Positions 8,570 through 16,273 of a DNA stretch of 48,990 nucleotides are shown here, piece by piece. The first letter of the stretch is position 1. Every line of letters begins with the position of its first letter. The DNA is from an uncultured Paracoccaceae bacterium (GTDB lineage Bacteria; Pseudomonadota; Alphaproteobacteria; Rhodobacterales; Rhodobacteraceae). The stretch spans positions 1 to 48,990 of the forward strand of contig CALKJA010000208.1 in NCBI GenBank assembly GCA_937995865.1. Direction: 5' to 3'. The notes under the pieces were generated by a model, which saw only the letters and a list, made by a program, of their open reading frames with translations, was not told the origin of the DNA and did no database searches. Both the position numbers and the translations under genes were made by a program.

Positions 8570-8767
8570 ATGCTGTATTCATACACCCCCACCTTCCTTG
8601 CCCGGCTCCTGAGCCTGAAAAACCCTTTTGCGCTTTGCGAGCCCCAAGAAGAAACCGATGCGCGCAGATGGCGCCGGGATCCGTTGTCTCACCCCGACAT
8701 CCGGGCAATGAACCTTCGCGAACTTGCCGACCTTCCCTTTGAACCGGCGTGCTTTTTCCCAGAGTGA
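8570..8767 (+). CDS. Small hypothetical protein, DUF1127-like C-terminus
   Basis: The 65-residue product ends with the pattern DPLSHPDIRAMNLRELADLP. This resembles the basic, RELADLP-type tail of small proteins found across Rhodobacteraceae and in some DUF1127 members. The N-terminal 25 residues are hydrophobic/aromatic. It is divergent from the LysR gene at 8498 with paired inverted repeats between them. There is no clear ribosome-binding site before the ATG, which lowers confidence. Function unknown. Confidence 0.5.
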   Translation: MLYSYTPTFLARLLSLKNPFALCEPQEETDARRWRRDPLSHPDIRAMNLRELADLPFEPACFFPE

Positions 8768-8956
8768 CCATAGGCAGGCTGCGAGCCGCAAAAGCCGGAT
8801 CATCCCCCCAAGAGTCGATCCTTTCTGGCCCGTGTTGGCAGCACGGGCAAAGGCACCATATCTTCTGGCTGTATAAAATGGCGCAATGGCCCAAGCAAAT
8901 GAAGGCCGCTCGTATAGGGTATTGCGCAAGGCGGCAGCAAAGTTGATGTTGCAGGC

Positions 8957-10246
8957 ATGGCCGCTGAAATCGAGTTTTCCTTCGCCGCTATTTCTGTTTC
9001 TGCGCGGCGTCACATCCGGGTCTTTCAGATGCACCAGTTCCTTGATCGCTTTGCGATGGGACTGACGGTTGCCGTGGTTGCTTTGGCATTAAATGACCGC
9101 GGCATGGATCTTTTTCAAATCTCGCTTCTCTTTGGGATCTACTCGTTCACGACGATGGCGTTAGAGCTGCCATTCGGCGGTCTTGCCGATAGCATTGGGC
9201 GCAAGCCAGTCTTTTTAACTGCGGTAGTTGCCAGCTTGATTTCACTCGCGCTCTTTCTCTCATCCAGCGATTTCTATGTCCTTGCACTGTCATTCGCATT
9301 CATCGGGTTTGGGCGCGCCTTGCGGTCGGGCACGCTTGATGCGTGGTTTGTCGAAACGTTCAAAGCTTCGGCGCCCGATGTCGATGTCCAGCCCGCTTTA
9401 GCGAAAGCGCAATGGGCGGGTGCGCTGGGATTGGCAACTGGGGCCGTTTTAGGAGGGCGTCTTGCAGATGTGATTGGCCCGGGCGCAGAGTACTTTGGCC
9501 GCAGCGCTTATGATGTGCCTTATGCGGCAAGCTTTGCCGTGATGCTTTGTGTGTTTCTTTTCACGATGTTGGCCATTGTTGAAAAGCCGCGCCCCAAGAC
9601 CCAAGGCGCCCTAAGACAAGGGTTCGCAAACGTTCCAGCGGTGATCAAAGATGCAGGCCTGTTGGCCCTAAAGCACCCTGTCTTGTCGATACTTCTGGCA
9701 TCTTTGGCGTTCTTTTTGATGGCCACCAACCCGGTCGAAGTTATTTGGCCGACCCATGCAAAGCCCATGCTGGATCCAGAATACGCAAACACGGTTATCG
9801 GGATCGTGACGGCGCTCTATTTCTTCTCAATCGCTTTGGGAGCGTCTCTTTCCTCGTACATAAGCCGGATCTTCAAGCGGCGGCACGCCATAACGCTGGC
9901 CGCTTGCTTTGTTGGCTTGGCCTGCGTTCAGATCGCACTGGCCGTGCAGGGCGAAATCGTCAGCTTTGTAGCTGTTTTTACCCTGTTTTCTCTGCTCCTT
10001 GGTGTCAGCGAAACGCCCGCCAGTAGTATTTTGCATCGCTGCGTGGAAGACGGCCAGCGGTCGACCATGCTGTCGCTTCGATCCCTGATTCAACAGATGG
10101 GAGCCGCCTTAGGCCTGATTTTGGCAGGTGCCGTCGCCGAAATGTACGCCACACCTATGGCATGGGTTGGAGGAGCCGGGTTTCTTTTCATCGCTGCGAT
10201 ATTGGCCCTTCGATTGGCCAAACTGACCGTTCAAACCGATTGCTGA
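8957..10246 (+). CDS. Major facilitator superfamily transporter
   Basis: The 429-residue protein has about twelve hydrophobic segments and the MFS motif A between helices 2 and 3 (FGGLADSIGRKPVF, about residues 73-86). This is typical of drug/proton antiporter-like or sugar exporter-like MFS permeases of the inner membrane. The first 25 residues are poorly hydrophobic, so translation may begin at the ATG at 9029 (MHQFLDRFAMGLTVAV), which also lacks a strong ribosome site. It stands alone, with no regulator or enzyme in an operon, so the substrate cannot be inferred. Confidence 0.85.
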   Translation: MAAEIEFSFAAISVSARRHIRVFQMHQFLDRFAMGLTVAVVALALNDRGMDLFQISLLFGIYSFTTMALELPFGGLADSIGRKPVFLTAVVASLISLALFLSSSDFYVLALSFAFIGFGRALRSGTLDAWFVETFKASAPDVDVQPALAKAQWAGALGLATGAVLGGRLADVIGPGAEYFGRSAYDVPYAASFAVMLCVFLFTMLAIVEKPRPKTQGALRQGFANVPAVIKDAGLLALKHPVLSILLASLAFFLMATNPVEVIWPTHAKPMLDPEYANTVIGIVTALYFFSIALGASLSSYISRIFKRRHAITLAACFVGLACVQIALAVQGEIVSFVAVFTLFSLLLGVSETPASSILHRCVEDGQRSTMLSLRSLIQQMGAALGLILAGAVAEMYATPMAWVGGAGFLFIAAILALRLAKLTVQTDC

Positions 10247-10320
10247 CAACGCAAACGTTGCGCAAGATCTTTCAGAACTGACTTGAATCGAACCGCGCGG
10301 CCAACACGTTCAATGGCGGC

Positions 10321-10941
10321 TTACTCAAAGCTCACTCCACGCGATGCCATCCGCTTTTCGGCATCATTTGTTGGTGCGGATGCAAGGGTTCCGTTCTTCA
10401 CTATTGTCACGCCGAACGATCTGTTGCGGGCAGCTAGGGCGGTCTTCTGCACACAGTAATTGAAGTCTAATCCAACAGTGCGGAGCGTCCCGACGTTGAG
10501 GGTCTTTAAGAGCGCATCAAGCTCACCCGTTTCAAATGCGTCCTGCACCCGTTTGACAATGGTATGATCCGGGGCTGATGCAAAGACATCGGCAAGTTCC
10601 GTCCCCGGGCTGCCCTTAACCGCCTGTCCCTTCATGGTAAGCCGTGCCAACGCTTTCGTCGATGGGATTGACCATTCCTGACGCACCGCGATGATGGGGT
10701 GGCCTGCCTCTTTTGCGGCGGTCACCTCTTTTAGAATTGAAGCCAACGCAAGGTGCTTTGCAGCGTCGTCGTAGGGCCCATGATCCCAGAATACTTTCTG
10801 GAGATCGACAAGCAACAACGCCGAACTCGTTCTATCACCTATCGGCTCTCCTGAGCTGACGGAGCCGATCCGCTTCACCCCATAGCCAAGCCAAAGCAGT
10901 CCGCCGAAAAGCGCGGCGCCTAAGACAATCGCAATATTCAT
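10321..10941 (-). CDS. Membrane-anchored isochorismatase-like cysteine hydrolase
   Basis: The 206-residue protein belongs to the isochorismatase-like cysteine hydrolases. The catalytic triad is visible: D46 (ALLLVDLQ), K130 (HTIVKRVQDAF) and C163 (DFNYCVQKTAL). The family includes isochorismatases, nicotinamidases and N-carbamoyl hydrolases, and the substrate cannot be chosen here. Unusually, residues 1-20 form a hydrophobic segment followed by K/R, so it is likely tethered to the inner membrane or exported. It starts four bases inside the end of the MarR gene (ATGA overlap), so the two form an operon and the MarR protein probably controls it. Confidence 0.8.
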   Translation of the reverse strand: MNIAIVLGAALFGGLLWLGYGVKRIGSVSSGEPIGDRTSSALLLVDLQKVFWDHGPYDDAAKHLALASILKEVTAAKEAGHPIIAVRQEWSIPSTKALARLTMKGQAVKGSPGTELADVFASAPDHTIVKRVQDAFETGELDALLKTLNVGTLRTVGLDFNYCVQKTALAARNRSFGVTIVKNGTLASAPTNDAEKRMASRGVSFE

Positions 10942-11384
10942 TTTCGGTCCTTCGCAAGTGTTTTTAGATTCTGCGTCACCAAGCGCACAACTTCTAACGC
11001 GGTCGAAACCTCCGCGTCACTCAAGCCCTTTCCTACCTCATCCATAAGCCTGATTTCACTGGCGATGATGCCCTCGATCAAAGCACGGCCCTGCTTTGTG
11101 AGGGCCAATACGGGCGAGCGCTTGTGGCGCGGATTCGCGCGATGTTCGACCAAGCCGGCCGCCAGGGTCTCGTTCGCCATGACCTGAACGTATTGGCGTT
11201 TGATCTCTAGTCTCACAGCGATGTCAGGGACGGTTTGATCGCCATGCTGGTGCAGGATTTCAAGAACCGCCCGCATTCGAACCGTCAGGCTGGTTTCGGC
11301 CAACCCTGCCTCAACACAGGCTTCAGCGGCCTGCATCAATGGGCGCGACATCCAAACAAGTTTGTGTAGGTGATTTGCTTTCAT
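10938..11384 (-). CDS. MarR-family regulator
   Basis: The 148-residue winged-helix protein has the MarR arrangement: dimerisation helices at both ends, a recognition region TVPDIAVRLEIKRQYVQVMANETLAAG in the middle, and the wing VEHRANPRHKRSPVLALTKQGRAL. It is the first gene of an operon with the cysteine hydrolase. Its promoter overlaps inverted repeats (11399-11423), so autorepression relieved by a small aromatic or oxidant ligand is plausible from the family. The -10 lies only six bases before the ATG, so the message may be leaderless; an internal ATG at 11351 is the alternative start. Confidence 0.8.
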   Translation of the reverse strand: MKANHLHKLVWMSRPLMQAAEACVEAGLAETSLTVRMRAVLEILHQHGDQTVPDIAVRLEIKRQYVQVMANETLAAGLVEHRANPRHKRSPVLALTKQGRALIEGIIASEIRLMDEVGKGLSDAEVSTALEVVRLVTQNLKTLAKDRK

Positions 11385-11390
11385 AATGAC

Positions 11391-11423
11391 ATTATACTTG
11401 TCGTTATGACATGTTCAATGTCA
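11391..11423 (-). promoter_or_regulatory. marR-type promoter with overlapping operators, probably leaderless
   Basis: On the minus strand, -35-like TTGAAC (11418-11413) and consensus -10 TATAAT (11396-11391) are 16 bases apart. TGACAT-N5-ATGTCA (11407-11423) covers the -35 and TGTC-N5-GACA (11399-11411) covers the spacer. Six bases separate the -10 from the ATG at 11384, so transcription should start at or next to the start codon. Confidence 0.6.
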
Positions 11424-11576
11424 AATTTTCCCAACCCGGACGTTCGCGCTCCCGCTGCCTTTTGGCCCGCATCAGTGCGCAGGACACGCGCGTTTATCTT
11501 GCCAAGTATGAGGACTAATGCTGCTTTTGCCTGTCACATTTGACACAAGGGATTTTGATGCAGTCCGCCGATGCGC

Positions 11577-12776
11577 TTAATGATCACCATGATCAGGCAT
11601 CTCCGCCAGCAGCTTGATGATCCGCACCAATTGCACTTCGCCTAAGGTGGAATCCGGGTGGCCATTGACCATCACAACAAAACCGTTCTGCGTATCGGCC
11701 ACCTGATACATGAAAGTCAGAACGCCGGGATCGCCCCCATTATGCCCCTGCATCGTCAGACTGATCGGACCGAAGCTGAGTGTTTCTTCGGTCCAGAAAA
11801 GCCCAACCTTTTCGCTCGCAGCTGCCATGCCTTCAAGACCGATCGCGCGTGGTTCAGTCAGCAGATCAACAACGGAGGGATCGAAAACGTCCTGACCTTC
11901 AAAGGCGCCGTTGCCCATGACCGTTGCCAGAAGTGTTGCAAGATCAGTGACCGATGCATTGAACTGACCATCGGGCCAAGTGGCGATGCCATACGGCTCT
12001 AATGCGTCAAAGGAGCCTTCATCGGTTCGCTCATATAGCGTTGCTGCAGTGGTCGGGTTTTCAACAGTATGCCCCCAAAACCCACTCAGCTCCAATGGGG
12101 CCGCAACCTTGGACATTGAGTAATCGACAAAGGATTGGCCCGTAGCGTCACCGATTGCATGACCAGCCAACCCCGCCGCAATATTGGAATACGCATAGTG
12201 CGTGCCCGGCGCCCATTCCCCGAAATTGGCGCCTGCATCAAAAAGTGCGCCATCCTTTGACAAGAAACTGGACAGGAAATCGCGCAGGTCCACGGGGTGT
12301 TTGGTTGACCCAAAGTGGTATCCGTTTTCCTCATAGGCAATGTCAGTGTCCAAAATGCCCGAACTGTGCGTGGCAAGGTGTTCGAAGGTCCGGGGCGCTC
12401 CGTCTGGGGCATCCAGCGGGACCGTCAAAAAGCTTGAGAGCGGTGCCGCTTCATCCAACATGCCATCATGAATGGCTTGAGCGGCTGACAAGCCAATAAC
12501 AATCTTAGACACAGACCCGATCGGCATTGTCGTCTTTTCGGTCATCTTTTGTTGTGCCTCAATGTCCGCAAAGCCCGCTACACCAACTGACACGATCCGC
12601 CCGGGAGCCACTTCGGCCCACATGATGCCCGGCCAATATCCACGGGCCACGCCCTGTTCGGCCAGTTTATCGACCCGCGCGATGCGTTTGGTGTGATCCG
12701 TAGGTGGACGCAGCAGAACATACCCAGCAACACCGAGAATGAGTATCGCAATGAGAAGACCCTTCAAGACACGCAT
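11577..12776 (-). CDS. Beta-lactamase-family serine hydrolase
   Basis: The 399-residue protein is a class C beta-lactamase/D-alanyl-D-alanine carboxypeptidase-like serine hydrolase. Motifs are S88-V-S-K91 (PIGSVSKIV) for nucleophile and base, Y196-S-N198 (HYAYSNIA), and a C-terminal HNGGDPG in place of KTG. Residues 5-22 form an N-terminal membrane anchor or signal. The substrate is unknown; relatives include esterases, peptidases and carboxypeptidases, and antibiotic resistance should not be assumed. I chose the ATG at 12776 because a ribosome site (aaggtggaagg) precedes it; the frame is open to 12815. Confidence 0.8.
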   Translation of the reverse strand: MRVLKGLLIAILILGVAGYVLLRPPTDHTKRIARVDKLAEQGVARGYWPGIMWAEVAPGRIVSVGVAGFADIEAQQKMTEKTTMPIGSVSKIVIGLSAAQAIHDGMLDEAAPLSSFLTVPLDAPDGAPRTFEHLATHSSGILDTDIAYEENGYHFGSTKHPVDLRDFLSSFLSKDGALFDAGANFGEWAPGTHYAYSNIAAGLAGHAIGDATGQSFVDYSMSKVAAPLELSGFWGHTVENPTTAATLYERTDEGSFDALEPYGIATWPDGQFNASVTDLATLLATVMGNGAFEGQDVFDPSVVDLLTEPRAIGLEGMAAASEKVGLFWTEETLSFGPISLTMQGHNGGDPGVLTFMYQVADTQNGFVVMVNGHPDSTLGEVQLVRIIKLLAEMPDHGDH

Positions 12777-12824
12777 GCCTTCCACCTTTGTCTGTTGACG
12801 CCAAGCCCCATACACAGCTTAGCG

Positions 12825-12856
12825 TTGGTCAAAACAAGCTCAATCCTGCTGACCAA
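12825..12856. promoter_or_regulatory. Inverted repeat upstream of the serine hydrolase gene
   Basis: Seven-base arms ttggtca and tgaccaa are 18 bases apart, about 50 bases before the hydrolase start. The spacing fits a two-turn operator. The binding protein is unknown. Confidence 0.3.
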
Positions 12857-13043
12857 TATGCCTGTTCCATACCGCACCCCGGTCGCGATCTACCTTTGCA
12901 GATCTGCGGTATTTCGGCAAAAGTGAAGCCTTAAACGCAAGGCTTAGAAACGTTTGGGTTGCCGGGATCAAATGTCCGCTTTGGGCACACCTATTGCATC
13001 ATGTATGAGCTATCTGCGATTGTTTCCAAGAGGATGTGTCAAC

Positions 13044-13685
13044 ATGGATCAGTTTTTAATTCATCTGCCGGGCATATTGCTCGCTTACTCGATCTTCTTG
13101 ATTGGTGTTGCCAGTCCTGGCCCAAATATTTTGGCAATCATAGGGACATCTATGAACGTCAGCCGATCTTCTGGTATAGCTCTTGCGCTTGGTGTCGCGT
13201 TTGGATCTTTAACTTGGGGGACGCTCACGGCTTTGGGTTTAACCGCCATGCTTTCCACCTACGCTTATGCATTGTTCTTCATAAAAGCTGCCGGTGGCGC
13301 CTATCTCATTTGGCTTGCTTATAAGGCTTTCAAGTCAGCAGCAACCGAACATGATCTGGCAGAAACGAAGCTGGGAAACGAACAGCGCTCCCCCTTGAGA
13401 TATGCCTTAAACGGATATGCGATCCAGATGACCAATCCGAAAGCAGCCCTTGCATGGATCGCAACAATTTCACTTGGGCTTCAGGCGGGCTCACCGCTTT
13501 GGGTTGCCGCAGCAATCGTCGTGGGGATTTTCATCCTATCGGTCGTTATCCACACGCTGTATGCGGTCGCGTTTTCAACATCTTTGATGGTAGCTGCTTA
13601 CCGCAAAGCGCGACGATACATTCAGGCGACGCTGGGTATCTTTTTCGCAGCGGCAGGATTGAAATTACTAGCGGATCGAAGCTGA
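13044..13685 (+). CDS. LysE/RhtB-family amino acid exporter
   Basis: The 213-residue inner-membrane protein has about six hydrophobic segments and the LysE/RhtB signature near the N-terminus (FLIGVASPGPNILAIIGTSM, with the conserved SPGPN). Family members export amino acids or their derivatives using the proton gradient. The mid-protein loop QMTNPKAALAW is also typical. I place the start at the ATG at 13044, preceded by aagaggatg; the frame is open to 12954 but the earlier residues are not family-like, and 213 matches the usual length near 210. The exported compound is unknown. Confidence 0.88.
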   Translation: MDQFLIHLPGILLAYSIFLIGVASPGPNILAIIGTSMNVSRSSGIALALGVAFGSLTWGTLTALGLTAMLSTYAYALFFIKAAGGAYLIWLAYKAFKSAATEHDLAETKLGNEQRSPLRYALNGYAIQMTNPKAALAWIATISLGLQAGSPLWVAAAIVVGIFILSVVIHTLYAVAFSTSLMVAAYRKARRYIQATLGIFFAAAGLKLLADRS

Positions 13686-13772
13686 GCGTCGCTGCTGAGG
13701 GAAAGCAGTTCATCGGTCCGTCTGGGCGCGTTGCGATCCCCAAAGGCTGAGCGCCATGCGACCAACGTAGCG

Positions 13773-13789
13773 TGAAATCGTAGATTTCA
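13773..13789. other. Short perfect hairpin in the LysE-sulfotransferase gap
   Basis: TGAAATC-gta-GATTTCA is a 7-bp stem with a 3-base loop between the convergent exporter and sulfotransferase genes. It lacks a T-run. The rest of 13686-13934 shows nothing recognisable. Confidence 0.3.
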
Positions 13790-13934
13790 GAGCCCCGTTT
13801 GCAGCCTTCAATTTAGCGCCACCCATCGCCATTTCTGCGGATTATTTTGATCAAAACTGCGGCACTCTGAAAGCGCACCAAACCGTCCTTAGGCAACGGA
13901 CTCTGGCCCCACGAAAGCCAGTCGCACAATAGAA

Positions 13935-14561
13935 TTAACTGTCCGCAACGCGTTTCACGTTCTTATTAGCGACGCCCCACCACCCTATTTCCCGGCCAAG
14001 GAAGGATTCTAATTCCTCACCCGCCGTTTCGGATGTGATATCGAGATCTAAGAAATTGCTGTCATCGCGAAAGACCTGCCGGACCGCGTCAATATGAGTA
14101 ACAATCCATCTTTCAACCTCTTCCAAATTCCCGCGGTTTTTTGGCAGACCGATACAGTCCGTCCGAATGAGGCGCTTTTGAAAGTTGCTCCACCTTGAAA
14201 TACTGTTCGCAGTCTTGGCTGGGGGGCGATAATTTAGAATGAATTTGCACTCTGGGTACATTTTCCTGATTGCGAGGAGCAGCGCAATATCAAGGTTGGG
14301 CCAATAGCTGTGATGAACGAGGCCGAAAAGCCTAATTTTACAGTAGTCCATTTGTGTAATTGCATCGATGCCGTCGAAATGAAAAAACGGGTCACCTTCA
14401 TCGTACCAGCCATCATAGATCAGCTTTCCAACGCTCTTTTTGTTCCATCTCCAATGGACTGATCGCATTCCAGAGTTCTCAAACGCCTTCTGCAATGTCG
14501 TCGTTCCCGATTTGGGGAACCCAATGACTATGATGCTTGGCTTTACGCTTTTGTCGTTCAT
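13935..14561 (-). CDS. PAPS-dependent sulfotransferase family protein
   Basis: The 208-residue protein begins with the sulfotransferase P-loop-like motif IVIGFPKSGTTTLQ (about residues 11-24), which binds the 5'-phosphosulfate of PAPS. A later segment (FILNYRPPAKTANSISRW, about residues 109-126) fits the 3'-phosphate-binding Arg/Ser region. The family transfers sulfate to sugars, lipids or other hydroxyl groups. It is shorter than many members but both cofactor motifs are present. No surface polysaccharide genes lie beside it, so the acceptor is unknown. Confidence 0.75.
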   Translation of the reverse strand: MNDKSVKPSIIVIGFPKSGTTTLQKAFENSGMRSVHWRWNKKSVGKLIYDGWYDEGDPFFHFDGIDAITQMDYCKIRLFGLVHHSYWPNLDIALLLAIRKMYPECKFILNYRPPAKTANSISRWSNFQKRLIRTDCIGLPKNRGNLEEVERWIVTHIDAVRQVFRDDSNFLDLDITSETAGEELESFLGREIGWWGVANKNVKRVADS

Positions 14562-14743
14562 AGTGTTCTCCGGGATCGAACCGACATTCGGCTATAGGAC
14601 AGTGCAAAAACTGTCAACAACCCTTCAACCCATCACGGTTTTGGCGGGCATGCGCCTGCTTTAGCAAAGGCTTATCCTTTGGGCGAAGCGCCGTTGGATT
14701 GGCGAAATATGCTCGCTCCTTTGGGTATCGTTGGCGCTGTGGC

Positions 14744-15235
14744 TTAGTGTGCCAACCCGAGCAACACAGCACTCAACCAGATTCCCGTTCCGAATACGGT
14801 GTGAGTGATCACCCCTTTTTGCCGCATCTTCCAACGTTCGGGCGCTTTGGACATTGCAACACCCCAACCAAAGAGCGGTTGAAAGACAAGCCAAGGCACC
14901 AAAACGGTCACAACACCAAAGCTTAGACCCTGCCAGAGCTGCGGCGCATCGAATGCTGACGGGCCGAAGAGAATGGCAAAGCAGACCCCATAGGTTATGC
15001 CAATCAGGATATGAGCGCCCCATCCCAGCAAAGCCTCGGCCATGACGGAAGACGATGCGCGGATATCTTGGTGAAACACCGTTCTCATAGGCAGCGATCC
15101 AACCCACCGGCCGACTAAGCAATAAAAGCCATGAGTCATCGCCCAACCCTGCCGCAAAATTGCAATGGCATCGGCAAACAACGTCGCCCCCAGACCGGCA
15201 ATTGCTCCAAAAACCACTAGCTCTACGAAACTCAT
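14744..15235 (-). CDS. DUF2938 membrane protein
   Basis: The 163-residue product has about four hydrophobic segments and the DUF2938 pattern, including GLGATLFADAIAILRQG near the N-terminus and a HILIGITYGVCFAILFG segment. The start at 15235 has a good ribosome site (taggaaag). It faces a MerR-type regulator across 64 bases that hold a dyad placed between -35- and -10-like elements, so it is very likely that regulator's target. The biochemical role of DUF2938 is not established. Confidence 0.75.
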   Translation of the reverse strand: MSFVELVVFGAIAGLGATLFADAIAILRQGWAMTHGFYCLVGRWVGSLPMRTVFHQDIRASSSVMAEALLGWGAHILIGITYGVCFAILFGPSAFDAPQLWQGLSFGVVTVLVPWLVFQPLFGWGVAMSKAPERWKMRQKGVITHTVFGTGIWLSAVLLGLAH

Positions 15236-15262
15236 TTGCTTTCCTAACTGTGTTGAATCTCG

Positions 15263-15293
15263 CATAACTTGTGCAACTTGAAGTGAGGTTTAA
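15263..15293 (-). promoter_or_regulatory. MerR-type promoter with dyad in a 19-bp spacer
   Basis: On the minus strand, -35-like TTAAAC (15293-15288) and -10-like GTTATG (15268-15263) are 19 bases apart, the overlong spacing used by MerR-family activators. The dyad ACTT-g-AAGT (15276-15284) lies in the spacer. The elements are weak matches, so this is tentative. Confidence 0.4.
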
Positions 15294-15299
15294 GTCAAC

Positions 15300-15710
15300 A
15301 TGTATCGGCTCGACATAGCGCAAGTTTCGCAACGCAGCGGTTTAAGACCATCAACGCTCCGCTACTATGAAAAGCGCGGTTTGATTGCTTCTGACGGTCG
15401 GCGGGGTCTGCGCCGTGAGTATGATGACAGTGTCCTCACGCGGCTGGCTTTGATCGCATTGGGGCAGCGGGCCGGTTATTCTTTGGATGAGATCGGATCG
15501 CTGTTTCGCCCTCAGGGCGGGAAATATGAGCTAGGTCGCCTCGAATTGCGAAAGCAAGCAGACAAACTGCGAGGCCAAGCTCATGAATTGCAAGCAACAG
15601 CGGACCTGTTGGATCACGTGGCGGCATGTACGGCACCTTCGCACCTTGAATGCCCCAGATTTCAAAGGCTTCTGAAGGACACACTTACGGCTAAAGTACT
15701 GCCACCTTAG
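15300..15710 (+). CDS. MerR-family regulator
   Basis: The 136-residue protein has the MerR N-terminal winged HTH (IAQVSQRSGLRPSTLRYYEK, residues 6-25), a dimerisation helix near residues 80-108, and two cysteines (C110, C118) in VAACTAPSHLECPRF. The cysteine pair could bind a metal or sense thiol chemistry, as in other MerR proteins, but it does not match the SoxR iron-sulfur spacing. It is divergent from the DUF2938 gene, with the likely operator between them. Confidence 0.8.
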   Translation: MYRLDIAQVSQRSGLRPSTLRYYEKRGLIASDGRRGLRREYDDSVLTRLALIALGQRAGYSLDEIGSLFRPQGGKYELGRLELRKQADKLRGQAHELQATADLLDHVAACTAPSHLECPRFQRLLKDTLTAKVLPP

Positions 15711-15805
15711 CGGTTTAACGCTGAAGGCGCGAAACGGACCTTTGCAATTTCTCAGTTTTGGGCGCATGTTCGCAACTTAGGCGTGTGTAGAGTTGAGGGT
15801 GGGTC

Positions 15806-16177
15806 ATGGCGATCCTAGTCGGTAGCGGATTTTATCTTCCCACTGCATTGGGCGTAGCGGGTGCTGCGGCAGAGGGCACAGTTCTATCCGCAGCTGACCT
15901 TGGCCAAGTTTATAATGTTCAAACCAATGGGACTCTTGCACCCGGAATCAACGCGATGAACGCCGGCGATAGCATCGTTGTCGACACCGACGATGACAGC
16001 CTATTCAGCGATGAAACGGCAACAACACAAACCGACAACGATCGCTATGTGAATTCAACCGTTACCTACTCTGATGGATCCACATCAAACGTCAGGTTGG
16101 AACTCATCAGCCTGTCTGACGGGTCTCAGGTTATCTTTTTGGCCGATGGCTCTGCAAATTCCGTAAATGCGGCGTAA
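15806..16177 (+). CDS. N-terminal half of an interrupted Hint-domain protein
   Basis: The 123-residue product has the small beta-rich leader module found in front of Hint domains in roseobacters, with repeated Asp/Gly/Thr strands (VYNVQTNGTLAPG, SDGSQVIFLADGS). It stops at TAA 16175-16177. The same frame then continues without another stop through IQSITLGTFNTTFDN into the Hint domain at 16274-16921. The gene is therefore most simply a pseudogene or a sequence-error split of one 371-codon gene; as annotated it would give a secreted-type leader without its Hint partner. Confidence 0.55.
   Translation: MAILVGSGFYLPTALGVAGAAAEGTVLSAADLGQVYNVQTNGTLAPGINAMNAGDSIVVDTDDDSLFSDETATTQTDNDRYVNSTVTYSDGSTSNVRLELISLSDGSQVIFLADGSANSVNAA
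16175..16177 (+). other. In-frame TAA stop between leader and Hint domain
   Basis: This is the single stop codon separating the two halves, with codons before (VNA A) and after (AEIQSITLG) reading as one continuous protein. Confidence 0.7.
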
Positions 16178-16273
16178 GCCGAGATTCAATCCATCACACT
16201 GGGCACGTTCAACACCACCTTCGACAACAGATATAATCAGGGCAACTTCAATAACACGATCACCAACACGGTT

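Noticed and set aside
11577-12776. Antibiotic-resistance beta-lactamase
   Set aside because: The HNGG in place of KTG and the general serine hydrolase fold match many esterases and peptidases, so resistance cannot be claimed.
14661-15332. Alternative minus-strand frame overlapping the DUF2938 gene
   Set aside because: It crosses the regulator promoter and the DUF2938 reading frame, which has hydrophobic segments and a ribosome site.
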